DNA of 64,000 nucleotides, taken from contig CAWADG010000014.1 in assembly GCA_963780815.1 (NCBI GenBank), forward strand, positions 1-64,000, in the 5' to 3' direction. Both the position numbers and the translations under genes were made by a program. Origin of the DNA: VRUE01 sp963780815. Its GTDB lineage: Bacteria; Actinomycetota; Thermoleophilia; Solirubrobacterales; 70-9. Under the pieces are notes generated by a model. That model did not search any database, was not told where the DNA came from, and saw only the letters and a program-made list of their open reading frames with translations. Below are positions 31,431 through 39,587 of this stretch, piece after piece; positions within the stretch are counted from its first letter, which is position 1; every line of letters starts with the position of its first letter.

Positions 31431-31467
31431 CGAGGTCCTTTTTTGAAGCGGAATCTGCTGCTAAACT

Positions 31468-31480
31468 GGAGGAAGCCTCC
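31468..31480. promoter_or_regulatory. TetR operator, copy 1
   Basis: Inverted repeat GGAGG-AAG-CCTCC. It lies downstream of the exporter promoter, in its leader, where a bound repressor would block elongation. It is 22 bp from copy 2. Confidence 0.8.
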
Positions 31481-31489
31481 GGGTAAATA

Positions 31490-31502
31490 GGAGGATCCCT
31501 CC
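31490..31502. promoter_or_regulatory. TetR operator, copy 2
   Basis: Inverted repeat GGAGG-ATC-CCTCC, between copies 1 and 3 and 34 bp from copy 3. It has the same 5-3-5 architecture as the others. Confidence 0.8.
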
Positions 31503-31516
31503 GCTTTATCGAGACC

Positions 31517-31546
31517 ACTATACGGAGGATGCCTCCGGTTTGTCAA
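31517..31546 (-). promoter_or_regulatory. Exporter promoter
   Basis: On the minus strand TTGACA (31546-31541) and TATAGT (31522-31517) are separated by 18 bp, a near-consensus sigma-70 type promoter directed at the exporter gene. Operator copy 3 fills the spacer. Confidence 0.8.
31524..31536. promoter_or_regulatory. TetR operator, copy 3
   Basis: Inverted repeat GGAGG-ATG-CCTCC, extendable by one C/G pair on each side. It lies exactly between the -35 and -10 boxes of the exporter promoter, so repressor binding would exclude RNA polymerase. Confidence 0.85.
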
Positions 31547-31565
31547 GTGAAATTCGGAGAAAGTT

Positions 31566-32159
31566 GTGAACGCGAATCCCAATGACGTCGCAGCGCTCGT
31601 CCCGCGGCCCAAGCGCGCCGACGCCCGCCGTAACTACGAGAAGCTGATCTCCGCCGCGCGTGAGGAGTTCACCGAGGCGGGGACGGGCGCGACCCTCGAG
31701 GACGTGGCCGCCCGCGCCGGCGTCGGGATCGGAACCCTCTACCGCCACTTCCCGACCCGCCAGGACCTTCTGGAAGCGGTCTATCTGGACGAAGTGCGGG
31801 CGATCTGCGACTCGGCGGAGAAGTACGTCGACCAGCCTCCACTCGAGGCGCTGACGGGGTGGCTGCACGAGTTCGTCGGCTTCGCGGCGACCAAGCGGGC
31901 GCTCGCCGAGGAGCTGTTCGCCTACGTCGACCGCGATTCGCCGGTGTTCAGCTCCTGCGCCACGGCGATCTACGGCGCCGGCGAGGGCCTCCTGAAGCGC
32001 GCCCAGGATGCGGGCGCGGTCCGCTCCGACGTCGACATCTCCGACGTCACCAAAATGGTCAGCGGCATCGCCGCGATCCGCAACGCCGACGCCGAGCAGA
32101 TCGACCGCATCCTCGGCCTCGCCCTCGACGGGCTGCGCACCTCTCCGACGGTCGAGTAG
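31566..32159 (+). CDS. TetR-family repressor of the divergent exporter
   Basis: 197 aa from GTG 31566, preceded by GGAGAAAG. The HTH is at residues about 43-62 (TLEDVAARAGVGIGTLYRHF), with a C-terminal helical domain of the kind seen in TetR repressors of drug pumps (ELFAYVDRDSPVF). It belongs to the compact single-module type, distinct from the PWG two-module regulators elsewhere in the window. Three inverted repeats in the 135-bp divergent gap are the likely binding sites, so the protein is inferred to repress both the exporter and itself. Confidence 0.9.
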   Translation: MNANPNDVAALVPRPKRADARRNYEKLISAAREEFTEAGTGATLEDVAARAGVGIGTLYRHFPTRQDLLEAVYLDEVRAICDSAEKYVDQPPLEALTGWLHEFVGFAATKRALAEELFAYVDRDSPVFSSCATAIYGAGEGLLKRAQDAGAVRSDVDISDVTKMVSGIAAIRNADAEQIDRILGLALDGLRTSPTVE

Positions 32160-32343
32160 CCGCAGGTCGGGCCGGTCGGGCCGCGCTCAGCTCGGGATCG
32201 CCTGGAGCTTCCCGCCGGGTTCGATGCCCTTCCTGTATTCGAGGGACGCTCCGGTACATGCAATTACTCAAAAAATAATTCTCCTTTTCCCTTTTCTAGA
32301 GCCAAATGATCTGCTGTCTCCAGGTGGATCAAAAGATTTTGCC
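32160..32343. other. Intergenic region with an AT-rich block
   Basis: No gene is recognisable. From about 32262 to 32340 the base composition drops sharply (CAATTACTCAAAAAATAATT, CTTTTCCCTTTTC, CAAAAGATTTTG) compared with the GC-rich surroundings, directly ahead of array promoter motif copy 2. It could act as an UP element, a curved segment or a binding site for a nucleoid protein. Confidence 0.5.
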
Positions 32344-32374
32344 TTGACTTCCCGGTTCGTGTCTGTTCTCATAT
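32344..32374 (+). promoter_or_regulatory. Array promoter motif, copy 2
   Basis: TTGACT, 4 nt, GGTTCGT, 3 nt, TGTTC, 2 nt, ATAT. Spacing is the same as in the other three copies. It lies about 115 nt before the GTG of the gene at 32488, the first gene of the second complete four-gene unit, and follows an AT-rich block. Confidence 0.7.
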
Positions 32375-32487
32375 CAGTCGTCCGCTAGGGAGCGGGCTAG
32401 GAGAAATGGCCACTCAGACCAGGCCAGGGAACCCGCAGGTTGGGACATGGGCATGGCGAGAGGCAATTGGGACAGAGGAGACAGCGA

Positions 32488-35400
32488 GTGACAGACGCGA
32501 GATCGCAGTTCGCGAATTCGGCTCGGCGCACCGGCGGAAGTCGGAAGCTGCTGCCCGTCCTTCTCGTCGTGGTCGCGGCGCACCTGCTGATCGGTGCCTC
32601 GCTCGCATCTGCGGCGTACATCCACAGCACCGCCTCGGAAACCTTCGGCGCCGACGGAACGTCGGCAACCACGATCGGCTCCAAAGAAAACCAGAAAGAC
32701 GCCGTCATCGCGGGCCTGAACCCGAACAACGACACCCTCTACGTCCTCGACCGGGGCGAAGAGCTGATCCGGGCCTTCTACGTGCCGAACGCGACGACGC
32801 ACACGGCCCTGGGCGGCTTCTTCCCGGCGCCGACCGGCGACATCTCGAACGGCCTCTCCCTCGGCGCCGGCGCGGCCGTCGACACCACCACCGGGAACCC
32901 GACCTCGGGGAACGTCTACGTGGTGAACGAGCACACGCACGCTCTGATCGCCTTCGCCGCCAACGGCGAATTTCTCTACCACAAGACGATGAACGCGGGT
33001 GCCTGTGGCGCGGCGGTCGACAACTCCGGGCGGGTCTGGGTGGCCGACTCGGCGAACAATCAGCTCATCGGCTTCAACGGTACGACGGGCGAACCGCTCG
33101 GCGAGACGATCAACACCTCGGTGCTCGGGACGCAGGAAGGCGCCTGCAACCTGGTCTTCGACCCGCCGACCGACGACCTCTACATCCAGGTTCCGTGGGG
33201 CGGAGGAGGCCTGTACCGCTTCACGGCGGCCAGCAACTACAAAGAATGGACGCAACTCGGGTATTCAGCCGGCCCGCTCTCGCTTGATCCGACCTACTTC
33301 AAGCTCTTCATCGCGAATGGCAGCGGCGGCGGGATCACAGTCTGGAACCCCGACGCCACGATCTGGGAGCACTTCGGCCAGTTCACCTCGAGCGCCGCCG
33401 AGGCCAAGAACGGCACGGTCTACGCGAGCAACGCAAGAGATCAGAAGATAGAAGTCTATCCCGCGAAAATCCTCGCCGACGCGAAAACCGATCAGCCGAC
33501 GGGGCCGGCCGGGATCGCGCGCACGAGCGCCGATCTCTCGGGAATCGTCAGGCCCGCGGGCGGACCGACGGTGACGGACTGCAAGTTCCAGGTGGCGCCG
33601 GTGAGTGATTCGTCATACAGCGGCGTCGACTCGCACACCTACAGTTGCGAACCCGACGCCTCGGTCACCGGATTCACCGAAGACACGCCGGTGACCGCCG
33701 TCGCGAGTGGGTTGACGGAGGACACGGAATACCACGTCCGGCTCAAGGTGACCAACGAAACGGGCGTCAACTTCAGCACCGCGAAGGAATTCCAGACCGA
33801 CGGTGCGGTTGCCGATCTCGAAACCGCACCGCCGACGAACATCACCACGAGCAGCGCCGAATTCCACGGGATCCTGGACACCGAAGGGCTGAGCACCGAA
33901 TACTTCTTCGAATACGGCGCGAGCAACAAGTTCGGGCTCGAAACGGAAGTCGGCGACGCCGGCGAATTGCCCGGCCTCGGGCCGGTTCCGCCGATCACGA
34001 TCGAAGGACTGAAGGCGGACACCACCTACTTCTACCGGATAGTCGCCACGAACGTGAACGGCACGACGACCCGCGGGCCGGTGCAGGAATTCTCGACCAA
34101 GAGCCCGCCCAAGTTCGACTCGGTCTTCTCCTCACATGTCCTTGCCAGCTCGGCCGACGTCTCGGCGCGAATCGCGACATTCGGCGAGGACACGACCTAC
34201 CGGTTCGAATATGGGACGTCACAGAATTTCGGTCAGGTCGCCCCGGTGCCGGACGGTGAAGTCGCCGGATCGTCGAGCCCCCAGCTGGTGACGGTCCACC
34301 TCTCCGGTCTCCAGCCGGCGGTCTACTACTTCAGGGTCGTGGCGACCAACAAGTGGGGAACGACCGAAAGCAACTACCAGACCTTCAATTTCTATCCGGC
34401 CGCCTGCCCCAACCAGGCCGCCCGCCAGCAGACGAATTCCTCCTACCTGCCGGACTGCCGCGACTACGAGCTCGTCTCCCCGCCTGCCGCCGGGACGACG
34501 ATCTTCTTCCCCGCGGGTCCGCAGAGGCCCAACGCCTCAGATCCCGCTCGCCTGGCGTACGTGGGGCAGTTCGGGGAGATTCCCGGCACCACCCAGAGCC
34601 CGCCCGACACGGTCGGCGATCTCTACGTCTCGACCCGGCACCCGACCGGCTGGACCACGAAATACGTCGGGCCCTCGGCGAACGAATTCGACTGCGCCGG
34701 CGGCCGCCCCCAGCGCGCGGTCGGCGGGCCGCCGAACATCCAGAACGACGTGGCGGCGACGCCGGACCTCGGCCTGGTCGGCGACTGGGACCTCGGGAAC
34801 GCGGCGACCTGCATCGAACACTCGCAGGGCGACGAATCGACATCCTTCCTACCGACCGGCGAACTGACGGGGGAGGAACCCAGCAACGCCCCGTACGTGT
34901 GGGGCACCGAAGACGACGAATCCCTCGGCCAGTTCCCGAGCCCCGCCGCCAGGGTCCCGGGCTGGGAAGAACAGTTCACCTGTCCGGAGACCTCGACCGA
35001 ACAGGCCGCGGGCAAGAACTGCTCGACCTACGTGGCGCTGTCCGAAGACATGGATCACTTCGTCTTCTCGACCCAGTCGGGCATCTTCGGCGGCGAAGGC
35101 GTGATCGCGACCGCCCCCGGCTCCGCCTACGACAACAACACCAGGGAAGACACGCTGAGCCTGATCTCGCTGCAGGAAGACGGCGAACCGATCGAACAGG
35201 AGAGCCCCGCGAACGGCGGCCCGAAAGAGCTGATCCAGTTCCCGTTCGTCTCGACCGACGGCTCCCACATCCTGATGGGAACCAAGGTCCACGAACAGTG
35301 CGTCCAGGCGGCCTGGCCCGGGACACCGCCGTGTCCCTACATCGCCGAGCCCACACACCTTTACATGCGCGTCGGCGATGCGATCACCTATGACGTGTCG

Positions 35401-36723
35401 CAGGTGCCGGTGAGCTACGTCGGCACGTCGCCGGACGGCGACCATGTCTACTTCACGACCGATCATCAGCTCACCTCCGACGACACCGATTCCAACGTCG
35501 ATCTCTACATGTGGTCGGACACCGGTGGTGCCTCGAGCCTGACTCTGATCTCGAAGGGACCAGGTGGGGCGGGCAACCGAGAATCGTGCTCGGCCGAATG
35601 GATCTCGGGCTGCGACGTCGAGACCTATCGCGACGACGCCATCGTCCTCGCCAATGGGAGCCGCGGCGGCCTCGGCTCCCTCGCGTGGTCCTGGGAACAG
35701 AAAGGGTACCCGGCGCCGGCCGGCGAGGTTCCGGGCTACACGGACAACGCGGTGGCCGCCAACGGTGACATCGTCTTCTATTCGCCCGAACTGCTCGACG
35801 GCAGCAGCGGCAGGCTCGGCGGCGTCAACGTCTACGAGTACCACGAAGGCGCGCCGCACTACGTGACGACCCTCGAAGACAAGCCGTACTGCCTGGAACC
35901 GGGCATCGGCGACATCCGCAACACAACGGCGCCGGCGTGCAGCAACGGGCCGCTCGGCCGCCTCCAGGTGACCCCGGACGGGAAGTTCCTCGCCTTCGTC
36001 ACCACCTCGCGACTGACCAGCTACAACAATGAAGGCTTCGGTGAGATGTACAGGTTCGACATGCAGACGCGTGGCCTCACATGCGTGTCATGCAGACCCG
36101 ACGGCCAGCCTCCGACGGACACCGTGCTCGGCAGCCTCGGCGGAAGGTTCATCACCAATGACGGTCGCGTGTTCTTCACGACGCCCGACCCGCTGGTGCC
36201 GACCGACACCAACACCGGCGTCAGGGAATTCAAAATCCTCACCAACACGCTGATCCAGCGCGCGGGCTACGACGTCTACGAGTACGTCGACGGGCGGCCG
36301 CAGCTGATCACCCCCGGAACCAGCGCCGAATCGGGCAATTTCGGCTTCGCGTCGGAGAGCACCCCCGGCCTCTACGGCGTCAGCGCCAACGGAGTCGACG
36401 TCTATTTCGGCGCCCAGGAACCGCTGGTTCCCCAGGACAAGAACGGAGTGGGCGGCGTCAGGTTCTACGACGCCCGGACCAACGGCGGATTCCTCCTCAA
36501 CACGGCCGTGGCGCCCTGCAGAGCGGCCGACGAGTGCCACGGCGCGTCGTCGGAGGCGCCGGGAACGATCCCGATCGGCACCGGTGCCGCTCTGGGAGGA
36601 GGCGGAAACCTCGGTGTGACGACCCAGCACGGGAAGAGGGCCAGGAAGAAGGCCCACCGCAAGCAGCACCGGCATCGGAAGCGGCAGCGAAGAGCCCCTC
36701 ACCGGAAGGAGGCGCGGCGATGA
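32488..36723 (+). CDS. Secreted double-propeller protein, subtype A-alpha (A6)
   Basis: 1411 aa. GTG 32488 is chosen because GAGGAG lies 7 nt upstream; an in-frame ATG at 32446 or 32452 would only lengthen the signal peptide. The hydrophobic core LLPVLLVVVAAHLLIGASLASA ends near residue 42. NHL-like blades (about 43-330), three Fn3-like repeats (about 331-640), the linker CPNQAAR...YLPDCRDYELVSP (about 641-666), PD40-like blades (VTPDGKFLAFVTTS, ITNDGRVFFTTPD) to about 1330, RAADECHG and a Lys/Arg/His tail follow. It matches 16762-20854 in the segment TAPGSAYDNNTREDTLSLIS. No frame breaks. The four-base ATGA overlap couples it to the B gene at 36720. An extracellular binding or structural role is inferred. 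Confidence 0.82.
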   Translation: MTDARSQFANSARRTGGSRKLLPVLLVVVAAHLLIGASLASAAYIHSTASETFGADGTSATTIGSKENQKDAVIAGLNPNNDTLYVLDRGEELIRAFYVPNATTHTALGGFFPAPTGDISNGLSLGAGAAVDTTTGNPTSGNVYVVNEHTHALIAFAANGEFLYHKTMNAGACGAAVDNSGRVWVADSANNQLIGFNGTTGEPLGETINTSVLGTQEGACNLVFDPPTDDLYIQVPWGGGGLYRFTAASNYKEWTQLGYSAGPLSLDPTYFKLFIANGSGGGITVWNPDATIWEHFGQFTSSAAEAKNGTVYASNARDQKIEVYPAKILADAKTDQPTGPAGIARTSADLSGIVRPAGGPTVTDCKFQVAPVSDSSYSGVDSHTYSCEPDASVTGFTEDTPVTAVASGLTEDTEYHVRLKVTNETGVNFSTAKEFQTDGAVADLETAPPTNITTSSAEFHGILDTEGLSTEYFFEYGASNKFGLETEVGDAGELPGLGPVPPITIEGLKADTTYFYRIVATNVNGTTTRGPVQEFSTKSPPKFDSVFSSHVLASSADVSARIATFGEDTTYRFEYGTSQNFGQVAPVPDGEVAGSSSPQLVTVHLSGLQPAVYYFRVVATNKWGTTESNYQTFNFYPAACPNQAARQQTNSSYLPDCRDYELVSPPAAGTTIFFPAGPQRPNASDPARLAYVGQFGEIPGTTQSPPDTVGDLYVSTRHPTGWTTKYVGPSANEFDCAGGRPQRAVGGPPNIQNDVAATPDLGLVGDWDLGNAATCIEHSQGDESTSFLPTGELTGEEPSNAPYVWGTEDDESLGQFPSPAARVPGWEEQFTCPETSTEQAAGKNCSTYVALSEDMDHFVFSTQSGIFGGEGVIATAPGSAYDNNTREDTLSLISLQEDGEPIEQESPANGGPKELIQFPFVSTDGSHILMGTKVHEQCVQAAWPGTPPCPYIAEPTHLYMRVGDAITYDVSQVPVSYVGTSPDGDHVYFTTDHQLTSDDTDSNVDLYMWSDTGGASSLTLISKGPGGAGNRESCSAEWISGCDVETYRDDAIVLANGSRGGLGSLAWSWEQKGYPAPAGEVPGYTDNAVAANGDIVFYSPELLDGSSGRLGGVNVYEYHEGAPHYVTTLEDKPYCLEPGIGDIRNTTAPACSNGPLGRLQVTPDGKFLAFVTTSRLTSYNNEGFGEMYRFDMQTRGLTCVSCRPDGQPPTDTVLGSLGGRFITNDGRVFFTTPDPLVPTDTNTGVREFKILTNTLIQRAGYDVYEYVDGRPQLITPGTSAESGNFGFASESTPGLYGVSANGVDVYFGAQEPLVPQDKNGVGGVRFYDARTNGGFLLNTAVAPCRAADECHGASSEAPGTIPIGTGAALGGGGNLGVTTQHGKRARKKAHRKQHRHRKRQRRAPHRKEARR

Positions 36724-39584
36724 GGCGGATCACGAGTGCGGTGGCGGTGGGTCTGACCCTCGCGTTCGGGCTGACCGGAATGACGTCGGTGGCTTCGGCG
36801 GATGTGCCGGTGCTGAACTTCGGGATCAAACCGAACTCAACCGCCGCGGGTGGCCACCCGGATCTGCAGACCGCCTTCTATCTGAAGGACCAGAAGACTC
36901 AGCAGTACGAAGGGGAAGTCACGGCGAAATGCGGGTGCGCGAATCCCCGCGTGATCAAGATCCACGCTCCCCCTGGGCTGGTCGGGAATCCGCACGCGAC
37001 TCCGCGCTGCAGCGCGGTCGACTTCGGGTCGAACATGTGCCCGACCGACAGCCAGGTCGGACTGGTCCAGGGGATGTTGGCGTACACCCCCGGAGGCAAC
37101 TTTGGCTTCGATACGCCGCTCTACAACCTGGTCCCGCACGAAGGCGAACCGGGGCTGATCGGCTTCCAGGTTCTCGGCGACACGGTCTTCGAGACGATCA
37201 GCACTCGCACCGGAAGTGACTTCGGGCTCGACACGACTGTCTACCTTTGGGGGGGAATTGCGCCACGTTTGATCAACCAGATCTATTTCGGGGTCCCGGC
37301 CTCGCCGAGCAACGACCGGCTGCGGTTCAAATTCCCGGGCATTGTCTTCCTTCTTGCCACTGTGTGCGACGGCGATGGAAATCCCGTTTCGCCAAACCTC
37401 GACCTTTTGGAAGGCGAAGGGGCCGACCCGCTGGGGCCGCTGTCCGGGCCCGACAGTTTCCAGTACGCCTGCTCGGTCTTCGGCGGTAAAAAAGACAACT
37501 TCAACGGGCAGACGCCGACGCCCTCGACAAGCCCGGAAATCCCCTTCATCGAGGCTCCGACGACGTGCGGCGTCCCACTCGAATCAACGATCGAAGTCCT
37601 TAGCTACGACAACGGCCTCACCCATTCCTCGGCCCCATACCCGAGCACGACCGGCTGCGACCAGGTCGGGTTCAACCCGAGCCTGGCAGCGAACCCGACG
37701 ACGAGCGAGGCGGACTCGCCGTCGGGCCTCGAAGTCGACCTGACCGTGCCGCAAAAGGAGAGTCCCGACACGCCGTCTCCCTCGGAGATCAAAGCCGCGA
37801 CCGTCGTCCTCCCGGAAGGATTTTCGGTCAACGCAAACGCCGCCGACGGCAAGGTGGCGTGTCAGGACGGCGAAGCCCGCTTCGGGACTGAAGAAGAAGC
37901 GAAATGCCCGGAGCTGGCGAAGATCGGGACCCTCGAAGTCAGGACGGCGCTGCTGCCGGGGCCGCTGCCGGGATACGTCTATCTCGGCCAGCCCCTGCCG
38001 GGCGAACGCTATCGCGTGTTCCTGACCGCGGACGGCTTCAGCGTCCACATCAAGCTGCCGGGAACGCTGCGGATCGATCCCACCACGGGGCAGGTGAGCG
38101 TGACGTTCGAAAACCTGCCGCAGACGCCGTTTGAAGAGTTCCGGATGCACATCTTCGGATCCGAGCGCGGCAGCTTCGCCACGCCCGACCACTGCGGGAC
38201 CTATCCGGTCCACAGCACCTTCGTGCCCTGGAACTCCGCCCTCCCGGAACAGACCTCGACCCAGTTCTTCACGATCGACTCAGGGCCGAATGGGACGCCG
38301 TGTCCGGGGACCGCGCGACCCTTCGGCCCCCAGTTCTCCGCCTCATCCAGCGGGAACACGGCCGGCGCTCACACCCCGTTCGCGGTCGAACTGACCCGCG
38401 AAGACGGCGATCAGAACCTCGCGGGGCTGGCGGTGACGACGCCTCCGGGCTTCGCCGCGACGCTGAAAGGAATCCCCTACTGCCCGGAGAGCGCAATCTC
38501 GCAGTTGTCGTCGACCCTCTACTCGGGGCTTGCCGAGCTGGCCTCGCCGCAGTGCCCTGCGGCCTCACAGATCGGGACCGCGGTGGCTGCGGCGGGCTCG
38601 GGGTCGAAGCCGCTGTACGTGCCTGGAAGGGTCTATCTGGCCGGGCCGTACAGGGGCCAGCCGCTCAGCCTGGTGGTCGTGATCCCGGCGGTTTCGGGTC
38701 CCTATGACCTTGGCAACGTCGCGGTGCGGGCGGCGATCCACGTCGACCCGACCACCGCGCAGGTGACCACGACGTCCGACCCGCTGCCCCAGATCGTCGA
38801 AGGCATCCCGCTCCGCACCCGTTCGATCCGGGTCGATCTCGATCGACCGGGCTTCGCCCTCAATCCCACCAACTGCGATCCGTCCTCGGTCAACGCGCGA
38901 GCACTGGGCGAGGAAGGCGGGGTCGCCGACCTCTCGAGCTTCTACCAGGTGGCCAACTGCGCGGCGCTGACCTACAAGCCCTCGCTGAAATTGAACCTGA
39001 CCGGGGGGCTGAACCGCCTCGGCCACCCCGCGATCCACGCCGTGCTCCGCGCCGGTCCCGGAGAGGCGAACACGCAGGCGGTCTCGGTGGCCCTGCCGCG
39101 CGGGGAGCTGCTGGACAACTCGCACCTCGGCAGCGTCTGCACCAGGGTCCAGTTCGCCGGCGACAGCTGTCCCGCGAGTTCCCGCCTCGGCAACGTCGAA
39201 GTCGTCACCCCGCTGCTCGACCAGCCGCTGAAGGGGTTCGCCTACCTGCGGTCCTCCCAGAATCCGTTGCCCGATCTGGCGCTGAAACTCAAGGGCCAGG
39301 TCGAAATCGAAGCCGTCGCCAAGATCGACAGCGTCAACGAAGGCCTGCGGACGTCCTTCAGGGCCATTCCCGACCTCCCGTTCAGCACGATCAGGCTGAA
39401 CCTCGCCGGCGGCAAGAAGGGGCTGCTTCAGAACACCAACAGCCTCTGCGCCAGGACCAGGTACGCGGTGACGAAGATCGTCGGCCAGAACGGCGCGAGG
39501 ATGCGCTTCAACACCGAACTGCACGCTGGGTGCGGTTCGAAGCGACGTCATCAGCGCCACCTCCGATCGGGAGAGGCGGGCTAG
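36720..39584 (+). CDS. Large secreted four-module protein, subtype B-alpha (B4)
   Basis: 954 aa, the longest B protein here. ATG 36720 overlaps the stop of the A partner, behind GGAAGGAGG. The signal peptide (ITSAVAVGLTLAFGLTGMTSVASA) is followed by four Cys modules. Alpha signatures are VSGPYDLGNV, PLRTRSI, LNPTNCDPSS, VANC, HPAIHAVL and TPLLDQPLKGFAYLR. The extra length is in the first module, where an insertion around residues 170-270 carries hydrophobic stretches (LINQIYFGVPASP, FPGIVFLLATVC). The tail is KRRHQRHLRSGEAG. The nearest relative is 20851-23556. The next gene begins 3 nt after the stop. Confidence 0.75.
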   Translation: MRRITSAVAVGLTLAFGLTGMTSVASADVPVLNFGIKPNSTAAGGHPDLQTAFYLKDQKTQQYEGEVTAKCGCANPRVIKIHAPPGLVGNPHATPRCSAVDFGSNMCPTDSQVGLVQGMLAYTPGGNFGFDTPLYNLVPHEGEPGLIGFQVLGDTVFETISTRTGSDFGLDTTVYLWGGIAPRLINQIYFGVPASPSNDRLRFKFPGIVFLLATVCDGDGNPVSPNLDLLEGEGADPLGPLSGPDSFQYACSVFGGKKDNFNGQTPTPSTSPEIPFIEAPTTCGVPLESTIEVLSYDNGLTHSSAPYPSTTGCDQVGFNPSLAANPTTSEADSPSGLEVDLTVPQKESPDTPSPSEIKAATVVLPEGFSVNANAADGKVACQDGEARFGTEEEAKCPELAKIGTLEVRTALLPGPLPGYVYLGQPLPGERYRVFLTADGFSVHIKLPGTLRIDPTTGQVSVTFENLPQTPFEEFRMHIFGSERGSFATPDHCGTYPVHSTFVPWNSALPEQTSTQFFTIDSGPNGTPCPGTARPFGPQFSASSSGNTAGAHTPFAVELTREDGDQNLAGLAVTTPPGFAATLKGIPYCPESAISQLSSTLYSGLAELASPQCPAASQIGTAVAAAGSGSKPLYVPGRVYLAGPYRGQPLSLVVVIPAVSGPYDLGNVAVRAAIHVDPTTAQVTTTSDPLPQIVEGIPLRTRSIRVDLDRPGFALNPTNCDPSSVNARALGEEGGVADLSSFYQVANCAALTYKPSLKLNLTGGLNRLGHPAIHAVLRAGPGEANTQAVSVALPRGELLDNSHLGSVCTRVQFAGDSCPASSRLGNVEVVTPLLDQPLKGFAYLRSSQNPLPDLALKLKGQVEIEAVAKIDSVNEGLRTSFRAIPDLPFSTIRLNLAGGKKGLLQNTNSLCARTRYAVTKIVGQNGARMRFNTELHAGCGSKRRHQRHLRSGEAG

Positions 39585-39587
39585 GCG

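Noticed and set aside
32406..33287. A 293-codon frame starting in the leader of A6
   Set aside because: It overlaps the A6 gene out of frame, has shadow-type composition and no homology to the other proteins.
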